A stretch of DNA of 7,743 nt from CAYSLU01 sp964431965 (GTDB lineage: Bacteria; Verrucomicrobiota; Kiritimatiellia; CAIKKV01; CAYSLU01). The stretch is from assembly GCA_964431965.1 (NCBI GenBank), contig CAYSLU010000146.1, forward strand, positions 1 to 7,743, in the 5' to 3' direction. The number at the start of each line of letters is the position of its first letter. The stretch's first letter is position 1. The translations under genes were made by a program, and so were the position numbers. A model generated the notes under the pieces. It was not told where the DNA came from. It searched no databases and saw only the letters and a list, made by a program, of their open reading frames with translations. Shown piece after piece: positions 1 through 4,665 of this stretch.

Positions 1-324
1 CGGCCGGGGACGGCCGGCTCCAAGGAGCCCGCTTGGCCTCGTTCCGTGGAGACGGTCTCCGCCGTTCCGACCCGCCCGTCACGGACGCCCTGCCGCGCAA
101 AGAGCAACGGGCCGCCCGGTCCTCCGCAGCTTCGGCGCGGGACGAGCGGCCCCGGAGCGCGATGGCTGATCGGCCGGGGAGATCAACGCGCTCCGACGCA
201 TGATGCGGGAAGCGCTCGATCGGGAGCAGGCCGGCAACAGCCGCGCCGGGCGCTTCTGTAGGGGATTCCCTACACCCGGTTCAGGAATCAGCGGATAGCG
301 CCGGCCGGGTGCCTCCCGTACCGT
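1..324. other. Leader region without an intact gene; possible broken 3' gene end
   Basis: No convincing intact gene is seen here. Plus-strand frame 1 is open from base 1 to the TAG at 259-261, but its translation is rich in Pro, Arg and Gly and looks like GC-driven noise. Frame 3 (3 to about 179) followed by frame 2 (about 179 to the TAG at 296-298) gives a more protein-like reading, including the helix-like stretch EINALRRMMREALDREQ at about 179-229. The two frames would join only through a single-base slip in the GGGG run at 176-179. This could be the decayed or frameshifted end of a gene entering from the left, or chance. The stretch also carries a 10-bp direct repeat (1-10 and 171-180, CGGCCGGGGA) and the palindrome at 257-274. 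No clear promoter for the downstream HPr-like gene was found. Confidence 0.35.
257..274. promoter_or_regulatory. Perfect 7-bp inverted repeat with 4-nt centre, upstream of the HPr-like gene
   Basis: The sequence TGTAGGG-GATT-CCCTACA is a perfect dyad whose centre lies about 110 bp upstream of the preferred GTG start of the HPr-like gene. It is less GC-rich than its surroundings and is not followed by a T-run on either strand, so an operator for a dimeric regulator fits better than an intrinsic terminator. It could also be the end of the transcript of a gene lying to the left. Neither the binding protein nor the function is known. Confidence 0.4.
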
Positions 325-358
325 ATGAAGCAGAGAGAGTCAGGCAGATGTGATCCGC

Positions 359-367
359 GGAAGGAAG
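359..367 (+). promoter_or_regulatory. Ribosome binding site deciding the HPr-like start
   Basis: The purine run GGAAGGAAG ends 8 nt before the GTG at 376. The earlier in-frame ATG at 325 and the later ATG at 397 have no comparable purine run upstream, so this site favours GTG 376 as the start. A start at 376 also gives a length near the family norm. Confidence 0.5.
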
Positions 368-375
368 TGAATGCC

Positions 376-651
376 GTGAGCAACGATGTGACCGTGATGC
401 GAAAAGCCGTGATACCGCATGATCAGGGGCTGAACGCCCGGCCGGCGGCACTGTTGGCCGCTGCCGCCAACCAGTTCAGCGCCGACGTGGTGGTGAAGTA
501 CGGCGGCTCGGTGGTGAACGGCAAGAGCCTGCTGGGGCTGATGTCTCTCGGGGCTCCGCACGGTGCGGTCGTGACGATCATCGCGGAAGGCCACGACGCC
601 GGGGAAGCGGTCAGCACGCTCGAGACGATGCTCCAGTCTTCCTCGAACTAG
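376..651 (+). CDS. HPr/Crh-like regulatory protein with Asn in place of the phospho-acceptor His
   Basis: This is a small HPr-fold protein of 91 aa when started at GTG 376, close to the usual 85-90 aa; an ATG at 325 would give 108 aa but has no ribosome site. The active-site loop reads QGLNARPAA. The residue equivalent to His15, which carries phosphate in PTS phosphotransfer, is Asn (codon AAC, 433-435), while the Arg17 equivalent is kept. Exactly 31 residues on, the Ser46 equivalent is present in NGKSLLGLMSL (codon 526-528); in Firmicutes and several other phyla this serine is the target of HPr kinase/phosphorylase. The overall pattern, including GLMSL, resembles Bacillus Crh, which has Gln at this position and acts in carbon regulation rather than sugar transport. 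It is therefore unlikely to pass phosphate to EIIA proteins. A regulatory role through Ser phosphorylation is inference. No other PTS gene lies in the window. It converges on the URO-D-family gene. Confidence 0.88.
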   Translation: MSNDVTVMRKAVIPHDQGLNARPAALLAAAANQFSADVVVKYGGSVVNGKSLLGLMSLGAPHGAVVTIIAEGHDAGEAVSTLETMLQSSSN

Positions 652-660
652 CCTCATCCC

Positions 661-676
661 GGCAAGGCGCCTCGCC
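661..676. terminator. Near-palindrome in the 28-bp gap between convergent genes
   Basis: The sequence GGCAAGGCGCCTCGCC is a palindrome apart from one A/C mismatch. It lies between the end of the HPr-like gene (651) and the end of the URO-D-family gene (680). It could fold on both strands with a GCGC loop, but the stem is short and there is no T-run. It is only a weak candidate for a shared bidirectional terminator. Confidence 0.2.
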
Positions 677-679
677 GCT

Positions 680-1792
680 TCATGCCGCGTATGATCCATG
701 GATGAGCCACGCCTCGATCATGCGCTCGGCGCACAAGAGGACGTGGTCTAGGTTGCGAGCCCCCCAGGTGCCGCTTTCGCCGCCCGTGGTCCGGAGAATG
801 AACCCGCCGCCGGACTTGGCCGCGCGGCAGGCTTCGGCAACCTGCTCCTCCACGTCGTCGGGCGTCATGGTCTGGAACTGCGGCGAGGTGATGTTGCCGC
901 ACAGCAGCATCCGGTCGCCCACGCGACGCTTGGCCTCGGCCAGGATCACGTTGCCCTGCGGCGGCGGCTCGAGCGGCTCCGTGCCGTCGATCCCCATGTC
1001 CGCCATCTTGACCAGGAAGTCCATGCAGTTGCCGTGGCAGTGGTGCCGGATCTTCCCGCCGAACCGATGGATGCGCGCGTAGACCTGCGAGTCGTACGGC
1101 GCGATGAACTCGTCGAACAACGCGTGCCCCATCCACGGCGGAACCGCCATCTCGAGCCCGTACTGCATGAAGTAGAGCGGCTCCGGGACCGCGGCAAAGG
1201 CATCCAGCTCGCCAACCAGCTGACGGATCTGCACGTCGAGGAACCGATGGATCCGCGCGGGCTCCGTCGCCAGCCATGCGTACACGGCCTCCTGATCCGC
1301 ATGCCGGACCAGCGCTCCGAACGGATGGGGAAGCCCGGCCGCCATGAACGCGCCCGCGCCCTGCCCCCTCCGCGCTTCACCCCACGCTCCAACAGCGTCG
1401 AAGCGCCGCGGGGTGTGATCGGCCGCCGTGATCGCATCGAGATCCTCAATGGTGGAGATGTAGCGCTTCTCCCAGTGGTAGTCGATCGAATCGGCCGGAT
1501 GCCACGTCACGGCGGCAAACGTCCCGGCCGGAGTCTCCATGGTATGCCGGATCCGCTTGAACTCGCCGGGCCGCTCCTCGATCACCTCATCCACCACCGG
1601 CCCGCAGTCGAGCCCCATCCAGCTCCACGGCACGCTCCAGTGTCCCCAGTTATCCGCGTATTGATCGATGAGGTCCCGCAGGCGCGCGCTGCGCGGATCG
1701 GCTCGGGCTGAGTCCATGATCGACATCTCCAGAGGAACCCGGTCGGGCTCCTGAAAGCTCCACGCCCGCTCCGTCCGCTCGCGCGATGTCAT
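680..1792 (-). CDS. Uroporphyrinogen decarboxylase (URO-D) family protein, not HemE; possible methyltransferase
   Basis: This is a full-length (370 aa) URO-D-fold protein. The N-terminus has the family's usual RER...EPDRVPLE opening (residues 4-22), and the C-terminal half has the typical HHCHGNCMDFL (250-260), GIDGTEPLEPP (267-277) and CGNITSPQF (298-306) blocks. The HemE signature around FMRQAGRY is absent, so heme biosynthesis is unlikely. Relatives outside HemE include methylcobamide:coenzyme M methyltransferases and demethylases, which bind zinc through an H-x-C...C pattern. His250, Cys252, Cys256 and Cys298 are possible ligands here, but the late Cys of MtaA-type enzymes appears to be replaced in the TTGGESGTWG segment (335-344). 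It is the last gene of the cluster. Its ATG shares ATGA with the stop of the radical SAM gene, and a strong GGAGGAG lies 6 nt upstream. Many members of this paralogous family in PVC-type genomes have no known substrate; the exact reaction here is unknown. Confidence 0.88.
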   Translation of the reverse strand: MTSRERTERAWSFQEPDRVPLEMSIMDSARADPRSARLRDLIDQYADNWGHWSVPWSWMGLDCGPVVDEVIEERPGEFKRIRHTMETPAGTFAAVTWHPADSIDYHWEKRYISTIEDLDAITAADHTPRRFDAVGAWGEARRGQGAGAFMAAGLPHPFGALVRHADQEAVYAWLATEPARIHRFLDVQIRQLVGELDAFAAVPEPLYFMQYGLEMAVPPWMGHALFDEFIAPYDSQVYARIHRFGGKIRHHCHGNCMDFLVKMADMGIDGTEPLEPPPQGNVILAEAKRRVGDRMLLCGNITSPQFQTMTPDDVEEQVAEACRAAKSGGGFILRTTGGESGTWGARNLDHVLLCAERMIEAWLIHGSYAA

Positions 1793-1805
1793 CGCTCACT
1801 CCTCC
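1789..1805 (-). promoter_or_regulatory. Translational coupling site: ATGA overlap plus strong Shine-Dalgarno
   Basis: The radical SAM stop (TGA, 1791-1789) and the URO-D start (ATG, 1792-1790) overlap as ATGA. A GGAGGAG sequence sits at 1805-1799 inside the end of the radical SAM gene, with 6 nt between it and the ATG. This arrangement implies co-transcription and coupled translation of the two proteins. Confidence 0.75.
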
Positions 1806-3687
1806 GCCGAGGCCGGCGAATCCAGTCCGCCACGGCCGCAGGCCGGATCCGCGGCGCCGGCGCCCGAGGTCCGAGCCAGGCGCGCACGTCCTCATCCAGC
1901 CCCAACCCGTGCATGTAGTTGTAGACGGCCCGGTGCAGCCCGCGGCCCATCCCATCGTGATCCACGGCCCGCCCATCCGTGAAGGCCACCTCGTTCTCCG
2001 CAAATCGCCCCGATCCGCCGCCGCGCACCCGCACGCCGAAGCGGCCCGGGTCCCGAAACACCGCGCTGTGCACCGTCAGCGCAAACCGGTGCCAGTAGGC
2101 GGACTGCAGACAGCCGGCCCGAAAGAGCTGCCGCACGAGCTCCAGCGCATCCGCCGTTTCCTGCGCCGTCTGCCGCGGAAACCCGTACATCAGGTAGGCG
2201 TGCACCAGGATGCCGGCGTCGGCAAATCCCCTCATCACCCGTGCCGCCTGGGGCGGAGTCACGCCCTTGCCCATCGCTTCCAGCAGGCGGCCCTCGGCAC
2301 ACTCCAGGCCCCCGGTGACCGCGATGCAGCCGGCCCGCGCGAGCAGACGCGCCAGCCCGGGCGTGAACGAGCGCTCGAACCGGATGTTCGTCCACCACGT
2401 GATGCGGACCCGGCGCGCCAGCAGACGCTCCGCCAGCCGCCGCAGCAGCGCCGGAGGCGCCGCCTCGTCGACAAAATGGAACCCGCTCTCGCCCGTCTCC
2501 CGCCGCACGGCGACGATCCAGTCCACGATCGTGTCGGCGTCGGCCGGATCGAACCGCGCGATATAGTCGAGCTCGGTGTCGCAGAACGCGCACCGGTGCC
2601 AGTAGCAGCCGTGCGCCAGCGCGAGCTTCATCCAGCGCCGCTCGGTCCAGAGCCGACTCATGGGGTTGAGCGTCTCGACGACTCCGCAGTACCGGCCGAG
2701 CGGAAGCCCGCTGTAGCTCGGCGCCGGCCGGTCGCGGTGCCGCAGCGGCGGGCCGCCGGCGTCCACGGACTCGACGGTCCGGCCCGCGCGCAGCCGCGTG
2801 CGCACCAGCGCCTCGCGCGGCGCCTCTCCGCGGATGAATCGCACGAGCTGCCGCAGCGGCTGCTCCCCGTCGTCGTATGCAATGAAGTCGAAGCTTTCGA
2901 ACACGCGCGGGTCCGATATCGCGCGAAGCTCCGTATTCACGAACCCGCCGCCCGCGATCGTCCGCACCCGGGGATTCCACGCGCGGGCGCGCCGGGCGAT
3001 GCGAAACGCGGCGTAGACGTTGCCCGGGAACGGGATGGTGACGCCCACGATGTCCGGCCGAACGCTCCTCAGCGCGGCGTCCACCAGCTCGTCGAGCAGC
3101 CGATCCACGAGCCCGGGCGGGCGACGCAGCGCTCGCGCCAGCGGCGCAAAGGAGGGCGCGGAAGCCGTCAGGCGCTCCGCGTAGCGCGAGAGTCCGAACC
3201 GCGGGTCCACGCCGTCGCGCACAACGTCCGCCAGGTCGTCCAGATAGAGGCTGGCCAGGAAGCGGGCCTGCAGCTCCGGCCCATCGGAACCAGGATCGAT
3301 TCCGGCGGCGGCCAGGTCGTCGAGCACGGCAAACCGCGGCCCGCGCGGCAGGAGGCCGTGGCGGATCCGCCGGCCCAGCGCCGGTTCGCCCCGCTGAAGA
3401 AAGCGGATCGCGTCGTCGACCGTATCCACATACCGCGCGGCCTGGTCGAGGAAGGCACGGACGGTGGCCGTGCGCGGGCGGCAGAGCCGTCGAATCTCCC
3501 CGTGTACCTCTTCCAGGCCCCGGCGCGAGAACAGGCGCAGCGCCAGCTCCAGCGACAGGTCTGCCTGGTGCGCGTCCACGCCCTCGCGTCGAAGAAACGC
3601 CGTCAGCAGCGGCGTCGCCGCGTAGGGCGTGTTGAACTGCACCATCGGCGGCGTGACGAGCAAGACGCGCAGAGGGCGAAGGCTCAT
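1789..3687 (-). CDS. B12-binding-type radical SAM protein with unusual CX4CX2C motif
   Basis: This is a long radical SAM enzyme of 632 aa from ATG 3687. That start has GAGGAG 3 nt upstream, overlapping the stop of the PH gene; an ATG at 3705 would add 6 residues but has no ribosome site. Numbering from 3687, residues about 6-290 match the N-terminal Rossmann-like region of B12-binding radical SAM proteins, opening with LLVTPPMVQFNTPYAATPLL and later PDIVGVTIPFPGN (212-224), GGGFVN (246-251) and the acidic IAYDDGE (269-275). The helix-rich middle (about 50-200) makes it longer than usual. A DxHxxG cobalamin motif is not evident. The radical SAM domain starts near 350: GCYWHRCAFCD places cysteines at 361, 366 and 369. 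Later elements include GFHFVDEA (402-409), the TGGLE glycine-rich stretch (458-462) and YLMYGFP (498-504). The protein is cytosolic, with no signal or TM segment. Substrate unknown. It is translationally coupled to the URO-D-family gene. Confidence 0.9.
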   Translation of the reverse strand: MSLRPLRVLLVTPPMVQFNTPYAATPLLTAFLRREGVDAHQADLSLELALRLFSRRGLEEVHGEIRRLCRPRTATVRAFLDQAARYVDTVDDAIRFLQRGEPALGRRIRHGLLPRGPRFAVLDDLAAAGIDPGSDGPELQARFLASLYLDDLADVVRDGVDPRFGLSRYAERLTASAPSFAPLARALRRPPGLVDRLLDELVDAALRSVRPDIVGVTIPFPGNVYAAFRIARRARAWNPRVRTIAGGGFVNTELRAISDPRVFESFDFIAYDDGEQPLRQLVRFIRGEAPREALVRTRLRAGRTVESVDAGGPPLRHRDRPAPSYSGLPLGRYCGVVETLNPMSRLWTERRWMKLALAHGCYWHRCAFCDTELDYIARFDPADADTIVDWIVAVRRETGESGFHFVDEAAPPALLRRLAERLLARRVRITWWTNIRFERSFTPGLARLLARAGCIAVTGGLECAEGRLLEAMGKGVTPPQAARVMRGFADAGILVHAYLMYGFPRQTAQETADALELVRQLFRAGCLQSAYWHRFALTVHSAVFRDPGRFGVRVRGGGSGRFAENEVAFTDGRAVDHDGMGRGLHRAVYNYMHGLGLDEDVRAWLGPRAPAPRIRPAAVADWIRRPRRRSER

Positions 3688-3690
3688 GTA

Positions 3691-3697
3691 CTCCTCA
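3691..3697 (-). promoter_or_regulatory. Shine-Dalgarno of the radical SAM gene overlapping the PH-gene stop
   Basis: On the minus strand TGAGGAG ends 3 nt before ATG 3687 and contains the TGA stop of the PH-domain gene. The spacing is shorter than the usual 5-9 nt. The alternative ATG at 3705 has no purine run upstream, so 3687 is still the better start. The overlap points to re-initiation after the PH gene. Confidence 0.45.
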
Positions 3698-4222
3698 GCC
3701 CGCATCCAGTTTGATGACCCCGCGCTGCCGCTTCACGGTGATGATGCGCTGCTTCAGGGTGTCGAAGACCGGGCGCGGGTTGGGCAGCGCCCGGAGAAGC
3801 AGGTTGGGCGTCGTCGCGTCGTGCGACACGATGGTGATCGCGCCGACGCTCAGGAGGCGATCCGAGAGCGATTGGTGGAACTTGAGATCGCCCACATGCC
3901 ACAGCTCCAGCGTGTCGATGTCCTTGGAGAACACGCCCCGCTCATAGTCGATGCGGTAGCTGCTGATGCGGTAGCGCACGCTCCGGATCAGGACGACCGG
4001 CATGATCACCACGGCCGCCCCGAGCACCAGGCCGACCACCGGCACCCACCACGCCTGTGTCCGCAGCGCCACGGCGCCCGCGACGATGCCCGCGCCCAGA
4101 AGTCCGCACAGCAGAAGCCGACCCCAGGACCCGCGCAGAGCCGGGCTTCCCTCGAAGTAGACGACCTCGTCTCCGTCAGCAGGGCTGTCCGGCGCTTCGC
4201 CGAAAGCGCGGGCGATGTTCAC
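3695..4222 (-). CDS. Membrane-anchored bacterial PH-domain protein (DUF304/bPH2 type)
   Basis: This 175-aa protein starts at GTG 4222, chosen because a perfect AAGGAGG lies 8 nt upstream; the open frame extends to an ATG at 4276, which would overlap the previous gene by 41 bp. From GTG 4222, a short polar N-terminus with VVYFEGSPAL (20-29) leads into two hydrophobic segments at about 34-53 and 58-79, joined by a short loop. A bacterial PH domain fills the rest: YRISSYRIDYERGVFSKD (84-101), then LWHVGDLKFHQSLSDRLLSVG (107-127), ITIVSHD (129-135) and LPNPRPVFDTLKQRI (146-160). This order (R-rich strand, G-x-F/L turn, I/L-x-x-V/I-x-D helix start, RLLSVG, P-x-x-V-x-D-x-I) is typical of the family. 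Such proteins are membrane proteins of largely unknown role. Its place between the 109-aa gene and the radical SAM gene, with signals touching both neighbours, suggests an operon. Confidence 0.85.
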   Translation of the reverse strand: MNIARAFGEAPDSPADGDEVVYFEGSPALRGSWGRLLLCGLLGAGIVAGAVALRTQAWWVPVVGLVLGAAVVIMPVVLIRSVRYRISSYRIDYERGVFSKDIDTLELWHVGDLKFHQSLSDRLLSVGAITIVSHDATTPNLLLRALPNPRPVFDTLKQRIITVKRQRGVIKLDAG

Positions 4223-4230
4223 GCGCGGGG

Positions 4231-4237
4231 CCTCCTT
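4231..4237 (-). promoter_or_regulatory. Consensus Shine-Dalgarno deciding the PH-domain start
   Basis: On the minus strand AAGGAGG ends 8 nt before GTG 4222 and overlaps the TAA stop (4238-4236) of the upstream 109-aa gene. This full consensus match outweighs the upstream ATG at 4276, and it implies coupling between the two genes. Confidence 0.7.
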
Positions 4238-4565
4238 AATCGAGCACGACGCAGCCCTTGCCTTCGGGTGCGTCATGCTGGTTCATCAGCTCGGCGTAGC
4301 GCCGGGGGTATAGCTTCGAGAGCACGAACCGCCCGCGGGTTTCGTTCCGCCCGGCATCAATGGTCAGCTCGGCGACCTGGGCTTGCCCGACGAAGTTCCA
4401 CTTGCCGCCGCGGTCCTCAACCAGGAACACCCGGGCCGGCGTGAGGTGGTACAGCCGCCGCCCCGCCTTGCGGAACTCGTATACGCGCCCTTCCTCGGGG
4501 TTCAGAGGCAGCCCCTCTTCGAGCGTGAGCTTCAGCGTGTCGTTGATCTCGATCGTGCTGCCCAT
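4236..4565 (-). CDS. Conserved-looking small protein of unknown function (109 aa)
   Basis: I do not recognise a named family. The protein is soluble-looking, with no signal peptide, TM segment or cysteine cluster; its only Cys is near the C-terminus (GKGCVVLD). It is rich in short beta-like stretches: STIEINDTLKLT (3-14), RVYEFRKAGRRLYHL (27-41), ARVFLVEDRGGKWNFVGQAQV (44-64) and ELTIDAG (66-72). A charged segment, TRGRFVLSKLYPRRYAEL (76-93), follows. This alternation suggests a small beta-barrel or beta-sheet protein. Balanced composition, a strand consistent with its neighbours and coupling to the PH gene through a shared stop/Shine-Dalgarno support it as real. It is the first gene of the four-gene cluster. 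No clear Shine-Dalgarno precedes its ATG, so it may be translated from a leaderless or weakly initiated message. Its function cannot be stated. Confidence 0.72.
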   Translation of the reverse strand: MGSTIEINDTLKLTLEEGLPLNPEEGRVYEFRKAGRRLYHLTPARVFLVEDRGGKWNFVGQAQVAELTIDAGRNETRGRFVLSKLYPRRYAELMNQHDAPEGKGCVVLD

Positions 4566-4583
4566 AGCGCATCAACCGACCAG

Positions 4584-4598
4584 GCGCCCAGCGGGCGC
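4584..4598. other. Small GC hairpin in the leader of the four-gene cluster
   Basis: GCGCCC (4584-4589) and GGGCGC (4593-4598) pair around a 3-nt loop, 19 bp upstream of the ATG of the 109-aa gene. No T-run follows on the minus strand. It may be an mRNA leader structure or a chance result of high GC. Confidence 0.25.
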
Positions 4599-4620
4599 AG
4601 TCCAGTTCGCGACGCTCTTC

Positions 4621-4653
4621 AGGTGGCCCGCGAGTTCCGGGCGCGGGCCACCT
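4621..4653 (-). terminator. Strong hairpin after the secreted-protein gene, probable terminator without a U-tract
   Basis: AGGTGGCCCGCG (4621-4632) is perfectly complementary to CGCGGGCCACCT (4642-4653), giving a 12-bp stem with a 9-nt loop. It starts 12 bp beyond the stop codon of the 992-codon gene. Read on the minus strand it is followed by TGAAG rather than a T-run, so it is not a classical intrinsic terminator. It may stop or pause transcription, or protect the 3' end of the message. It separates the secreted-protein gene from the four-gene cluster. Confidence 0.55.
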
Positions 4654-4665
4654 TGTTACGGATAT

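Noticed and set aside
49..61. Hyphenated palindrome GGAGAC-G-GTCTCC
   Set aside because: A 6-bp dyad with a 1-nt centre is expected by chance in this composition and has no gene context.
1..180. 10-bp direct repeat CGGCCGGGGA at 1-10 and 171-180
   Set aside because: Too short and GC-rich to support a mobile element or attachment site; likely chance.
46..261. 71-aa plus-strand open frame before the HPr-like gene
   Set aside because: Low-complexity Pro/Arg/Gly composition, GTG start without a ribosome site, and competing frames that look equally or more protein-like.
325..375. ATG 325 as the start of the HPr-like protein
   Set aside because: There is no purine run upstream, and the added 17 residues (polar, with a Cys) precede the HPr fold. 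GTG 376 has a ribosome site and gives the normal family length.
680..1792. HemE (uroporphyrinogen decarboxylase proper) for the URO-D-family gene
   Set aside because: The N-terminal substrate-binding signature of HemE is missing and no other heme gene is nearby; the broader family call is safer.
1786..3714. 642-aa open frame on the plus strand opposite the radical SAM gene
   Set aside because: It is rich in Arg, Pro and His and shows no domain; the minus strand carries the clear radical SAM protein in the mirrored interval.
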